Positions 47,552-60,775 of a DNA stretch of 64,000 nucleotides are shown piece after piece. Positions within the stretch are counted from its first letter, which is position 1. Each line of letters opens with the position of its first letter. The notes under the pieces are model-generated. The model did not search any database. It saw only the letters and a program-made list of their open reading frames with translations, and was not told where the DNA came from. Source of the DNA: Agapanthus africanus (taxonomy: Eukaryota; Streptophyta; Magnoliopsida; Asparagales; Amaryllidaceae). Both the position numbers and the translations under genes were made by a program. The stretch is from contig CM057338.1 in assembly GCA_030015575.1 (NCBI GenBank), positions 632,268,189 to 632,332,188 on the forward strand, read 5' to 3'.

Positions 47552-49744
47552 CGATGGGATTCCTTAGCACCCTACTGGGTTTTCACAGCAACAACCATGC
47601 CAATTTCAAAAATTCTAAGGTGCTAATCAATCCTAAGCTAGGATCAAGCTAGAGTGAAAAGACAATAAAACATGCAATCATACATTACATAAGAAGTGAA
47701 CAAGAATAAAACCTTTGTAGACCCGGTCCTTCACTTCTAAAGCTCCGTGTAGTCGTCCTTTCGCTGCGATCGCTCCAAGTGAAGATTTCCTGAACTCTAG
47801 AATGGTTTCCCTTAGAGAAATGAACGATCTTGCTCGTAGTCTTCGAGGCCGAAGATGATCTACGTCGAGGAGACCTAAACTCAAGCTGCCCCTTTCACTA
47901 GGTCAAGAACTTTATGAAGAGAACACCCTTTACTACCCAAGCAAGTGTATAGGATGATGAAATAGGAAGTGGGCTCACTTTAGATTTTAATTTCTCACTT
48001 GATTTCACCATTTTCCTTGGAGCTAGAAAGCAAGAGGAAGGAGATGAAGAAAAAGCTCAAGAAAAATCAAGTGAATCAATTAATTTGCAACCATGGGTGA
48101 GTTAGTATCTAATAGTAAACCATTGTAGAGACTTAACCATGGATAACTCTAATGGTTTGGTTTAAAAATATCTTAAGTAAAACAAAATGTGTGGACTTGG
48201 TCAATGGTTATCCAAGCTTCATGAAGCTTCAAGCCATGACAAAATATGCCACCATTTTGAATTTACTTAAAATAAATAAAAACCTCACAATTATAAGTAA
48301 GCATGGTGTAAGTCATACACACACCCAAGTTTGCATGTATCATCAAGCATGATACAAACGTGTACACAATTATATATCACATATACACTTTGTGCACATC
48401 AAGTAAGAAAAACAATCTTAAGTGAGCCTATACTTGTAAAATAATATATCAAATATATAATTATACATTAAATCATTAAATCAACACTTGATTTAATGAT
48501 CCGGTCATATCACATATAACTTACTAATATTATGTGTATCAATTTATCGAATCAACACTTGATTCGATAACCCGGCTATATCGCATATAGCCGACCGATG
48601 ATACAAATCGCGAGAATAGAATACTGTATCACATACTCGTATTAATCTCGGTCTTGCACATATCACATACGTGCTCCTACTCCATTTCGCTTGAGCCAGG
48701 AAACCTCTGTGTAGGACTCTAAAGACTCGTCAATACGCCGGCAGTAGGTGATGATCATATCAAACACCCACAAGCCGCAAGAGGCGTGCTAAACGTTATG
48801 GCCACCCGGGTATTGAGCGATCAGAAGATCAACAAGCAAGCCCGCTCATACTCCTGCGAATCCAATCAGTAACACTACCGTACAGTCCGGTCTCTTCGTC
48901 TGATATGTCGCATATCTCGCCTAGGGTCGGTAAACGTCAGTTCTCAGTAGGTTGATAAGTCATGCCGATGTAAGGTCCATAACGGTCGAGAAACTACTGA
49001 TAACTCTTACCGGTAAATCTCAGCAACCCTGGCCAGGGATTTCTAGTTATGGCCAATCGAGCATAGCGCAACATCAACCCCTATACCGGGAGAGACGAAT
49101 CCCCTCCTATCGCTCATTGCCTCCATGTGACTCGGGTCTATACCCAAAAACCACCTGTTTGCACGACTCAGTAGAGCCGTGGTAGGGTGGAAATCAAAGC
49201 ACAGTGGGAGACACACAATACTCTAAGACGATCTCGGGTCGAAAGACTAACCTGTACCAGTGTCACCAGAGAACTGCTATCTGATGTGAGGTATAATACA
49301 ATCTAGGAGTTCTCGGTGAGTTCGTTCAGTGTACCCAGTCTCCACTGAGCACCCGTATATCATCTCTGATGTCAAACACCAATGGATATGGGATCATCCA
49401 TCGCCCATCACATGGGTCGAGAAGATATACGCTAGTCTACTTTGGAATATCGATGCCCCATCTCAATATTCCCATGATTAGGAACAATTGTAGGATGTAC
49501 TTACCGACTATCCAGACCCCACTAGTATGATCCCTATCATAATCCTGGAAGTCAAGTACAAATCCTAAGGGCTTTACCAACATGTCACAGAGAGACGATA
49601 TAAGTGTACATGTTAAGGTAAAGAGCAACCAGATAGCGTACTATCATGTCGAGCAAGAAAGTCCTCCCTATGTATGTGCAAGCATCCACTATAATATACA
49701 TCTCATGTACAATAATGGCCTTTAGGGCATATATACAACTAACA
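47552..49744 (-). repeat. A2 5' LTR (right copy)
   Basis: The LTR is 2,193 bp. Its palindromes at 48472-48593 are the most perfect in the window. Confidence 0.92.
48472..48593. repeat. Palindrome cluster in the A2 right LTR
   Basis: ATCATTAAATCAA-CAC-TTGATTTAATGAT (48472-48500) is a perfect 13-bp stem. TTATCGAATCAA-CAC-TTGATTCGATAA (48544-48570) is a perfect 12-bp stem. CGGCTATAT-CGC-ATATAGCCG (48573-48593) is a perfect 9-bp stem. All have 3-base loops. Confidence 0.9.
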
Positions 49745-49842
49745 CCTCTATGTGATTCGGGACTGTACCCAAAAGCCACCGTTTTGCACGTTCTCTTGAA
49801 CGTTGTAAGGTGGAAATCAAAGCACAGTGGGAATCACACAAG
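49745..49842 (-). mobile_element. A4: second LTR segment
   Basis: It continues A4 after A2 (the first five bases are the target duplication) with the ATGTGATTCGGGACTGTACC block. It stops at AATCACACAAG, where the D LTR begins; the rest lies outside the window. Confidence 0.8.
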
Positions 49843-52188
49843 TGTCACGCCTCGCTTCCCAGTGTATGGGCAGAGGACGTGACGAGGCCGCTACGTATTT
49901 ACTCTGAAGTAAATACGCTAAGCGTAACTAAGCAATATAAAAGAAATATACACAAGAGACAAATGTAATGAACAACAACTTTATTTATTAACATTCTTTT
50001 ACAGTACATGGAAAAGTAAATACATCTGAATGAAAGCAATGCCTAAACAGTGGCATAACAGAAATGGAAAGTACTGAAATGAAATGTGTACAAGTGTAAT
50101 TACTGCTTGGGAACTTCAATAAACTGGTCCAGGTCTTCAGTGCTAGGCTCGATCTCTGGAAGGTCCGAATCACCTGACGACATTCAAAGAAGAAAGAAAG
50201 AGAATGTCGTCAGTGAACAAATCGCTCGGTAAGTCTCAAAGATAAGGGAGAAATAGAATCGACAGAGAGAGAGGGAGAGAGAGTATAGCTTTTAAAGTTG
50301 TATTATTTTGGTATACTGTTGTATTTAGTGTTAACGCTGTTGTTTGTAGTTTGGTACAGAAGGATGCCAGTGTATACGAGAGGAGTCTCTATATGCCAGA
50401 GACTAATGCAAATGGAAGTACAAGGCTCCGTCGATAATACCACAGAACAACGGCATGGATGTAATTACGTCTTATGGTTGATGTCTCGTGCCACTTCTAA
50501 CACCTTCCGTACCAATCTACCCCCTTAAACCCCGTGATGTTTTGTTTGTAGTGTTTGTATTGTATTGCAACTTGTATTGTCTTGTAATATAAATTGTATA
50601 ATTGGATGACTTGCCGAAACCATGATATCAGTAAATGGATGTAACTGGAGAATCATGGATGTAACTGGAGAATCATGTAAATGGATGTATATTCATGGTT
50701 CGGTTCAGTCAATACAGATTGAATAGATTGAATATATGTATTCAAGGATTCATGTTGGATTGTAGATTATAGATTGTACTTGAATCATATTCAAGTCAGA
50801 TTATTAATGAGACTCAGTCTGAGTCAGAACAGTTAGAAAAGAAAATTGAAATCCTGAATTAGGTTTTGATGTTATCGATAACCGCTGCACATGGGCGGCA
50901 GGATTTGTGTCTTTTTCAAAGACAATTACCGTGTTGATAACACCGTTTGTTAAGTTTTCTACCGTAAATAAGCAAGCACCCATATCTCCGGCTTCCTGAG
51001 GCTCAAGAGACTGGTCCCGCTTAAACCTATATTTACTAGGGTCCTTAGGGTAATTTATAGAACTTGAGGGGGTTTTATGTAAAAATACTTTTGTATAATT
51101 TTCAAAATACACCCCAAGTATTTAATTATTGTCTTTAGAGTTATCATAAATGTAGCTTTTATATTTGTGATATTTCTAGTGAAAATAACCTAATTTCATA
51201 ACATAGGGTATTTAATTGTAATATTGAACTTGTATGGAATTTATGGTATTTTAATGTAAAGTGATTCTTGCGATTTTAGAAAAAAGTGGAAATAGATATT
51301 TTAATGATACATATATATATATTTATATAAAAATAATTTTAATATATATTATAATTCTAGAAATCTCATTTTCTTAAGATATTTGTATTTTAAATCTCTC
51401 GAGACCGAATGCTCCTTGCAGAGGTCTGCATATCGCACTACTAAGCCCAGGGATGTGCGATAATCCGTACCATCCCAGTCGGGTTCCTCAAAATGGGTTG
51501 TAGCGGCACTTTGTAAAGATTTGTTTAAAAATACGTAATCTTGTAGAAAATGGTTTTTTATAAGTTAAAAGTAGTTTTGTGTAAAACGGTATTTCCCGAA
51601 TCTATATTTCCCAAAAGGTATTGTGCTATATTGCATATGAGTGTTGTGAAGAGGTAGGTCATTACCTCGTGATCTATCTAAAGGTATAGCAAGATTAATG
51701 ATGTTTTAAAGTAGAAACTATACTGTATGGTATTTTATTGAAAAAGAGCGGTAAAAGTTACAAAACGAAATATTTTGCTATGGAACTTGTTCAACATGGT
51801 TTGCTAATGATTAATAGTCAAGATTTAAGAGCTTAACATGGTTGTGTTAAGAAAAATTGAACTTTATAAAGAAAACCGAATCGGAAGTCGGATTTAACTC
51901 CACTTCCGTCGGGTTTTAATAAAAGAAGTTTTAAGAATAGATTAGAGAAGAGAGAGGTGGGACTTACTGGCTTAGAATCAAGAGAAGAGGTATAGGAGGA
52001 AGTAGGATTCACCGATGCGTCATTTCGTTGCCGGAAGCTCCTAGGGTCGTCGTCGGAAGTTCTCCCTTCGCTAACTCCACTTGTACACAAAAGTTCTAGG
52101 GATTTTCTTGAGAGTTTTGGACAGAAATTTGAACTAAGGAGGGTGTGTTTAGGGTTGATATTTATAGGGAAAGATTAGGGTTAAGGTA
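49843..52188 (-). mobile_element. D: Ty3/gypsy chromovirus-like LTR, minus orientation, truncated
   Basis: It begins TGTCACGCCTCGCTTCCC on the plus strand, so the LTR ends GGCGTGACA in its own direction, a terminus common in plant chromoviruses of Tekay/Del type. A TATA box lies at 52159-52167 and about 2.3 kb of LTR follows it. The upstream part is cut by C3 at 52189. The five bases before it are ACAAG. No internal gag-pol is in the window, so the lineage is tentative. Other open frames here, such as 51833-52090, have no recognised product. An (AT)-rich stretch occurs at 51310-51360. Confidence 0.6.
52159..52167 (-). promoter_or_regulatory. TATA box of the D LTR
   Basis: The minus strand reads CTATAAATA, followed by the start of a CT-rich transcribed region. 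Confidence 0.6.
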
Positions 52189-53245
52189 TGTAAGTGCACG
52201 GCGGCGCCCCGGCCGTCGATCCGACGCCGGAGATGCGGAAACGAAAAACTTTGCGAAACTTGCAAACCGGCACCACCGCGCACTATTAACCCGGATCGGG
52301 CCATTAACCTAACTACTAGCAAACTAAAAGATGGGTAGAGAGATATACCAAGCAATCCGTGTCCTTCGGTCTTCTTCTCCACTCCGATCTCCTCGCGGAA
52401 TCTCCGGCCGTCGCCTCCTCGTCGAAAAGGGCACCGCGTAGCCAAATTCTTTTACGTGCTCCCACCTCTGGACCGAGGCAACTCGGGCACGAAGTTGGCA
52501 AGCCGACGCGTCCAAGAGTACTGTAGGTGTAGTGTAGAAACTTGTCTCTTTGAGGTTTTGGAAGTTGCCATGGATGTGGAGGAATGAAGATAAGGAAAAA
52601 TGGTACTTTCATTTTTCCTAGCAAGAAAATGAGATGATGAAAAAAAAATGCCACATATCAAAATGAACTTCTCTCCTTTCTCCTCCTAATGTGGCCGGCC
52701 CTATATGGAATGGTGGTGGAAAAAGAATCCCACCTCACAATGAGAAAAAGGCATGATAATATAAAAAGAGAATAAGAAAATGGTCACACCATTTCTCATC
52801 AAAGCATTTCACACACCATGACATTAAATGCAATGGAAGAGACTAAAATGGAATCTCATGATGATGAAGCCACAAATGCAAGAAACCCCCTCCACAAAAA
52901 GTAATTTGCACAATTGCAAATTACCCCATCCATCGAAAAGTCCGGCCGCGAAGGAACAAAGGAAAACTGGCCGGAACGGAATGCAAACTGGCAACTTCAG
53001 AAAACTGATCCCGTAATAAATTACAGGAAAACCCCGCAACTGCATATACATGCCAGCATTTGTATTTTCACTGAACACAAATGCAAAGAGACAAAATCTA
53101 CACTGTCTAATACTAGGATCCGGCTTAAACCAAAGCCCGCTAGTAAAAACCGTCCGATCACGATCCGTGCAATACCGCACGTATCTGATCGAACCCTGCC
53201 ATATCTCCATACGGCCTCTACAGCGTTTCGCCCGAAACTTGAGTA
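52189..53245 (-). mobile_element. C3: group C copia LTR, left part (cut by A3)
   Basis: It begins TGTAAGTGCACGGCGGCGCC as C1 does and follows it to CGCCCGAAACTTGAG, where A3 inserted. The 11-bp hairpin is partly kept near 53055-53085. The rest of this LTR must lie beyond the window. Confidence 0.88.
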
Positions 53246-55488
53246 TGTAGGGTTCCTAGGCACTCTCAAGAGGTCTCACAAGGCATCAACCATGCCAATT
53301 TCAAATTTTACGGTGCCGAGAAACCCGACTACGGATCGTTGGCTAGAAGTTTAGGCGACAAAGCAACTAGTTAACTACTTTAACCAAGAGTACGGAAATA
53401 CAACCTTTGTAGATCCGGTCCTCCACCTCCACGGCTCCATGATGAAGTCCTCTCCGCTGTCCAAATGAAATCCCGGGCTCTAGCGTCGGCTTCATCGGAG
53501 AAATGGGCGGGCAAGGTCGTCGGCTTCGTGCCGAAGATGATCTACGTCAAAGCATCACAAGATCAAGCTCCCACTTCACCAAGTCATGAAACTTGTGAAG
53601 AAAACACACTCTACTACTTGGCAAGAGGTAGAGGATGAAGAAATAGGAAGTGGATTCACTTTAGAATTGGATTTCTCACTCTTTTTCATCAATCACCATT
53701 GATGAAGTCAAGCTTTCTTCTTTGAAGATGAAGAAGAAGAAGAAGAAGATAATGAATATGATAAGTTAATTAAATTAGAATAGAAAATCAAAACTTATCA
53801 TAAACAAAACCATAGTTAGGTGTAGAGAGTGGACTATGGTTAAATGGAGTGGTTAGGGTTAAGCATGAGACAAAATGGTGACTTAGTCAAACCTTCATGA
53901 ATCTTCATGAAAGAAACAAATGAAAGCCACCATTTTCTCTTTATGCATTTTATTTTCCAAAAAGAATAAATGAAATAAATAAATGAATAAGTAAAAAAAA
54001 AACCCTAACCATTACACAACCATGGTTTAATCTTTACACTTAGCCAATTTAGCATGCATCATCAAACATGATACAAACTAGTGCACAAAATTATATCGTA
54101 TATACAATGTGCACATCCGAGTGAGAAAATCCATCTAAAGTGAACCAATATTAGTTAATGCAAAGTAATATATCAAATATATAATTATACATTAAATCAT
54201 TAAATCAACACTTGATTTAACGATCCGGTCATATCGCATATAACCGACTAATATCCAATGTATCGATTTATCGAATCAATCCTTGATTCGATAACTAGGT
54301 TATATCGCATACAACCATTCGACACATTCATCGCGAGAATAGAATACGGTATCACATACACGCATTATTCTCGGTCCCGCACATATCTCATATGCGCTCC
54401 TATTTCGTTTCGATTGAGCCAGGAAACCTCTGTGTAGGACTCTAAAGACTCGTCAATACGCCGGCAGCAGGTGATGATCATATCAAACACCCACAAGCCG
54501 CAAGCGGTCTGCTAAACGTAACGGCCACCCGGGTATTGAGCGATCTGAAGATCGACGAGCAAGCCCGCTCACACTCCAGTGAATCCAACCAGTAACACTA
54601 CCGTACAGTCCGGTCTGATCGTCTGATATGTCGCATATCTCGCCTAGGGGTGATAAACGTCAGACCCCAATAGCTCGATAAGTCATGTCGATATGAGTTC
54701 TATAACTATTCGAGAAACTACTGGTAACACTTACCAGTAAATCTCAGCAATCCTGGCCAAGGATTTCCGGTTATAGCCAATCGAACACAGCGCAACATCA
54801 ACTCCCTATACCGGGAGAGACGAATCCCCTCCTATCGCTCATTGCCTCCATGTGACTCAGGACTGTACCCAAAAACCACCGTTTTGCACGCCCTCTTGGA
54901 CGTGGTAAGGTGGAAATCAAAGCACAGTGGGAACCACACAAGACTCTATGACGATCTCGGGTCAACAGACTACTCTGTACCAGTGTCACCAGAGAACTGC
55001 CATCTGACGTAAGGTATAATACCATCTGGGAGTTCTCGGCGAGTCCGTCTGGGAGTTCTCGGCGAGTCCGTCCAGTGTACCCAGTCTCCACTGAGCACCC
55101 GTATATCATCTTTGATGTCAAACACCAATGGATATGGGATCATCCATCGCCCATCTGTATAGGTCGAGATGGTATACGCTAGTCTACTCTGGTATATCGA
55201 TGCCCCGTCTCGATATACCCACGACTAGGGACCTTGAAGGATGTACTTGTGGACTACCATGTCCCCACTAGTATGATCCGCATCATAGTCCAGGTAGTCA
55301 AGCACACATCCTAAGGGCTTTACCAACATGTAACAGAGAGACAAACAGTATACACGTTAAGGTAAAGAGTAACCAGATAGCGTACTATCATGTCGAGCAA
55401 GAAAGTCCTCCCTATATATGTCCAAGCATCCACTACAATATACATCCTATGTATAGTAATGGCCTCTAGGGCATACATATAACTAACA
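53246..55488 (-). repeat. A3 3' LTR
   Basis: The LTR is 2,243 bp and starts TGTAGGGTTCCTAGG, nearest to A0. It contains TTATCGAATCAA-TCC-TTGATTCGATAA near 54268-54294 and a 23-bp exact tandem duplication at 55025-55070. Confidence 0.92.
55025..55070. repeat. 23-bp tandem duplication in the A3 LTR
   Basis: Two exact copies of a unit starting TCTGGGAGTTCTCGG (55025-55047, 55048-55070). A1, A2 and A0 have one copy. Confidence 0.9.
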
Positions 55489-58210
55489 ATCTCCCACTTG
55501 CACTAGGGCCATCTGATAGCAGTGGTTGTAGTATCTCATACTCAACCATCCCATAAAAGTCTCTCTCTGGGAACAGGCCTTTGTGAGTGGATCCACTGTG
55601 TTTGTCCTCTGAGTCTACTCTCCAAACCTTGATCACCCTGGAGATCAACCATCTCCATGATCAGGTGACACTGCCTTAGAATATGTCTGGATCACTGATG
55701 GGACCGGTGTTCCTCGGCATAAGCCATGACTCCATTGTCACACAATGATAGGAACCTAGTTCATCTCATGAACCAATATACACCCAAACAACCTCTTTGG
55801 TAGCATCTTTAGTAGCGATGTATCCTGCCTTTATCGTCTAGTATGCCACGGTATCTAGCTTGGAACTCTTCCAACATACCGTCCCTCTATCGAGGGTAAA
55901 GACAATGCCTGTGACTGACATTCAGTCGTCTTTATCACCCTGGAACCCTTCCAGTGACTCTCCCCAGGATCAACTGATGCCATCTCACTACAACTAGTGA
56001 GTAGCCTAACATCCATTTAGATCTATCTCATAGATCCAAAATCCAGGATTTAGTAGGTATCACTTTGATCCTATGTGGAGAGTCATTGTGATAAGCGGAG
56101 ATTGATCGAGCGTAGCATAGGAAACTCTTTCCCTATCAAGAGTATGTCATCCACATACTCTACGAGGATCGTCACCATACTCCCTATTACCTTTTTGTTT
56201 ATACAAGGTTCATCTACCATTTTGATGATGTCAACTTCTTTGACTAATCCATCAAAACAGATGTTCCAACTCCTCGATGCCTGCTTTATCACATAAAACA
56301 TCTTGCACACGTTTCCGCTGCTCCCACTGTCTACGAGGCACTCTGGCTGTGTACTTATAGACGCTCTCTTCCAAATCATCATTTAGAAAAGCAGTCAAGA
56401 CACCCAACCATCAGAGATCGTAGTCATGGTATGTAGCCGTGGCAAGTAGGATCTGGATGGACTTAAGCATAGCTCCTTAGAAAAAGGTTTCCTCATGATC
56501 CACACCTGGTCAATGATGCAAACCTTTAACAAGTCTAGCTTTGAAAGTCTCAACTTTTCCATGTACACCTAGTAATCTTCTCAAGATATACTTGCTCCTG
56601 ATGGGGATTTAACCCTTCAGATATAGCAACCAAAGTCCATACTTTGTTGGTATATAAGGATTCCATCTCAGATCGCTAAGCATCCAGCCATTCTTACAGA
56701 GTCTTACTCCTGATGGCCAGCTCGAAGCTAGTTGGGTCATCATCTCATGATGCAATCTTCGCTCCCACTGTCATCGAGAAACCGAAGTATCTCTCAGGTG
56801 GGTGAGGAACCCTATTAGATCGGCGGAGAGGCTGAGGTTCGTTAGAATCTACTGAATCCTTTAGTTCTTTCAAATCATCAGCTGTAGTTTGTATAGCTGG
56901 AACATTTCCAGTTCTACATAACAGACCTTGCCTCGAGCTTGTCCGGATTATGCTTTTAGACATAGCCCGGACAACCCAAATCTTAACCAACTTAAGATAT
57001 GGGCTCTTCCCTTTCCATGTCACATATGAAGCGGTAGGCAACTGATTTGATTTGAACCCTATTCAATAGGTATGCAGCTTCTCAAGCGCATAACTCCCAA
57101 AAGGAAATAGGTAACTCAGTAGTACTCATCATAGAGCACACCTTATCATATAGGGTGTGATTGCTCCGCCCCGATATACCATCTTGCTATGGTGTATACG
57201 GAGGAGTAATGCTGAGAGAGAATCTCATTCTCCTTTAGAAAAGTCCAAGAATTTCGTGCTCAAGTATTCTCCTCCTTGATCTCATCAAAGGACATAATAC
57301 TTATACCCTTATTTTGGTTCTCTACTTCTAACTTATATTCCGTGAATATCTCAAAAGGTTCGGACTTGTGTTTCAACAGGAACATATGTCTGAATCTTGA
57401 GAGATCATCAGAGAATGTAATGAAGTATAAAGAACTGGTCTTGGCATGTGTAGACAGGGGACCTACATACATCAACATGTATCATCCCAAGAGTTCACTA
57501 ACTCTTTCTCTGTTTCCAATAAACAGAGCTGTGGTCATGTTATCTCTGTGACATGACTGGCAAATTTCACAAGATGTAAATTCAAACAGATTTAAATATG
57601 CATCTTCATGTAACTTAGGCTAGTCGGGTCGCATTGATATGACCTAGTCTACAAAACCTCAAGAAGGATTCATTCATTTCTGAACTCTTCCTCTTGTGTG
57701 TGTTCCGTATACTAAGAACTGTAGTTTGATTTAGAACATTAATGCTTTTAGATAACGTGCCTGAACCGATCAACTTTTGATATAGGAAATGTTCAAAACA
57801 TTATCCATCAATACAAAATTTTATCATTTCTATACTAATAAAGAGACTGATATGATTTTGTATATCAGGTTCGGTATCTAATAGCATTTGTTCAGAATCA
57901 ATGTATTGATAATACAGGGTGACAGTGACCAACAGACTTGGCAGCAACACTTGCCTCGTTTTCTGCCTCATGAAACTTATCACCCGTTCTTAGTTCTCTG
58001 CAATGAACACACCCGAAGATGATGCATCAACATGCACTCTCTTCGTTTGGGCGGCACGGGAAATCTGGTATTCTCCAATTTTCTGCTCTGTCTTATAACA
58101 ATTATAAGTTGGAGCGGGACCAATGTTCCCCAGCTCAGTATAACAAGCGGGTTCGGTCAATAATCCGTATTATTATCTTGATTAAGGCGTGATATGGTCG
58201 CTACCTGGAG
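55489..58210 (-). pseudogene. A3 copia pol remnant
   Basis: The polypurine tract (AAGTGGGAGATTG on the minus strand) is at about 55487-55500. The RNase H C-terminus, with a THKGLFPERDFYG segment, is in 55466-55648. Reverse transcriptase with ILVEYVDDILLIGK, the intact YVDD active site, is in 56083-56382, the best-kept RT of the A group. Integrase sequence with YFITFSDDLSRF is in 57260-57478 and DQGGEYLS lies nearby. The protease active site is deleted near 57990-58000. Multiple frameshifts are present. Confidence 0.85.
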
Positions 58211-58651
58211 AGAGAGAGAAGAAAATACTCAGCGTGCGCTCTTGCAAGATCAGATTGGTTATTATTTTATCTAATCAGGATGGCTCCCACTGCTTTTTAT
58301 CAAATCTTCCTTCAAACCCTAAAAGGAAAGACTAGCCGGGATTAATTACACACTACAAGTTCGCCAATCTTTCAGCCAAGCCAGTGTCGGTACTTTGAGG
58401 GAGGTCCCCCGTGCTTTCGCACGAACCTAATTAATGTAAACCTCGTTTTCCCAGAGGCGTAACCCCGTCGACACCTTTCTAGACACCTACTTGATCGGCT
58501 AATTGTAATGTGTAAAACTCTCCCAGGAGTAACTCTTACTCGCAGTGGGTATCGGGATCCAACTATCTCATAGAAGGTATGCAATCTCAATGCAAATTTC
58601 AACACTTGAAATTCCCGATATTATTTTGCCCCTAACATGCTATGACCTTGA

Positions 58652-60775
58652 TGTAAGTCTACGCTAGCGCCCCGGCCGTCTACAGACGCCAAATGCGGAA
58701 TAAAAACTTTTAAACTGGCGCTATCGTATACTTTAACCCGGATCTGCCATTATTGCTAAACTAACAAACTGTAAAGAGTGCAGAAAGGTTATACCGAACG
58801 ATCCGAGTCCTTCGTTCTTTAACCATCATCCCACGCTCCGTTGCGGCTGCTCCGATCTCGTCGATCTCCGATCTCCTCGTCGAGGTGGCACCACATCACT
58901 GATTCTTTAAACGGGCTCCCGCCTCTGACTCGAGGCAACTCGATCGTCAAGTTTGCTAAAAGAGACGACCAAGAATGATGTAGAGAATGAGTAGATGACT
59001 TTGCCTCACTTCGTCCAAATCCGTGGACGATCGGTTAATGAAGTTGCCGAGGGAATTGGGTGATGGAATGAAATGAACTGTAAAATTCCATGCACCCCAA
59101 ATACTATCATATCTTTTTACAACCATGAAAAACTATCAAGTGAGAGAGAGAGTGGAGGAGAGAGAGGGCCGGCCATTCTTATAGAAGAGGGAGGTGACCG
59201 TAGGAGAGGGGGGGTGACCATATGATAAATATCATAATGTGAACACAAAAGAATATCAAGCATAAAGATCTTAAGCAAAACAAGAATGTTTAGAAATCAA
59301 AGCATGAGTCACAAGACACCTCACTATATCTAGAACCTTCTAGAACCTTCTAGAAGCACGACTCACTCTCGTCCAAGAAAAGATAAATCCGTCTTTAACC
59401 AAATGTTAAAAGACGGCTGATAGAAAACTGGAAACTGGAAACTTCCAAAAGTGACCCTGAAACGACTTTCAGGATAACCCCGAAACTGTATAAATATACC
59501 CGCATTTGTATTACGACCGAATACAAATGCAACTGAGACAAAGATATTATACCTACTCAATATAATACTCGGATCCGGCTTAAACCAAAGCCGACCAGTA
59601 TCATCTGCCCCAAAATCGACACGTGCGTAAACGCACGTGCATTTTCCGAACCCTGCCATAAAACCATACGGCCTCTACAACGTTTCGCCCGAACTTGGGA
59701 AACTGTCTGTGGGGGACTCTAATGACTCGTCAGTACCCTGGCAGTGGGTTTAACCACAAACCGTCAGCGGCACTAGCTATGCGTAACGGCTGCCCATGGA
59801 CTGACCTCAAGGGAGACTGATGAGCAAACTCAAGGGTGGCCGATGAATGAACTCATCCAGAAAACCCTACTGAGCCTAACAGTGACAATGTATATACAGT
59901 CCGGTCCGTTCGTCAATGAGTATCGCATATCCGCCTAGGGGGCTAGTAACGTCAGACCCCCAGAAGCAGTATAAGTCGTGTCGGAGTGTAGCCCAATAAC
60001 ACCCTGAGATACTACTGGAGTACCTACCAGTAAATCTCCTGCCACGGCCGTGGGCTTTGTGTAATGGCTCTCCTAGACACAGCACGATCTCGCCCCCAAT
60101 ACCGGGAGAGACGAATCCCCTGCCGATCCGCTCACGTGCCTCCATATGGATCGGGACTGTACCCAAAAGCTACCTGTTTGCACGACTCCTTTGAGCCGTG
60201 GTAGGGTAGAAATCAAAGCACAGTGGGAACTCACACGAGATAAATGACGACCTCAGGTCGATGAACTAACCTGTACACATGTCACCAGGGAACTGCTATC
60301 TGACGATAGGTATAGTACTAACTAGCAGATTCCCGGCGAGTCCTGTCCGGTGTACTCATAACCCAATGAGCACCTGTATACATCTTAGGTGATCCAACTG
60401 ACACCAGTGGCTTGTGAGACCGGCCACCGCCCCTCGTCGGGGTCTCGACTGTATACACTAGTCTACTCCGGAGTATCGATGCCCTGTCTCGAAACTCCCA
60501 CGACTAGGGACCACAATTAAGGATATGCATATAAACTACCCAACTCTCACGTATATGATCGCCATCATACTGTTGGTAGTAAAGCAAGATCCTAAGGGCT
60601 CTATCAAAGTGTAACATGCAATCAGTCACCTGAACATGTACACGACTGATAAAGGCAAACCAGATAGTAAACTATCATCTCGAGTAAGACTGTCCTACCG
60701 GGATAGGTCCTCCGCAATCATTGCAATCACGTACCTGCGATCCAATAATTGACTATGAGGGCACTATCTCCAACA
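58652..60775 (-). repeat. C2 3' LTR
   Basis: The LTR is 2,124 bp. The hairpin GCATTTGTATT/AATACAAATGC (59502-59530) is a perfect 11-bp stem. CACGTGCG-TAAA-CGCACGTG near 59620-59639 is a perfect 8-bp stem at the site where C0 has GTGCAC-AA-GTGCAC. Confidence 0.92.

Larger units (their letters stand above)
39320..49744 (-). mobile_element. A2: complete group A Ty1/copia element nested in A4
   Basis: It has LTRs at 39320-41530 and 47552-49744, a damaged primer site at 47538-47550 and a target duplication CCTCC/CCTCT (39315-39319, 49745-49749) with one later change. Removing it restores the A4 LTR. The termini are TGATAGG on the left LTR and CGATGGG on the right. Internal organisation is the same as A1. 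The left LTR has a 15-bp tandem duplication (39368-39397) absent from the right. Confidence 0.93.
53246..58651 (-). mobile_element. A3: group A Ty1/copia element, interrupted by C2
   Basis: Its 3' LTR is 53246-55488, followed by the polypurine tract and pol remnant. The element is cut at 58651 by C2, before the structured repeats of the leader. The five bases before the LTR are GAGTA, a possible target duplication whose partner is outside the window. Confidence 0.9.

Noticed and set aside
52149..52661. Overlapping minus-strand open frames of 63-112 codons as a cellular gene
   Set aside because: They cross the D/C3 boundary at 52189 and lie in LTR sequence; there is no domain and no support in other C copies.
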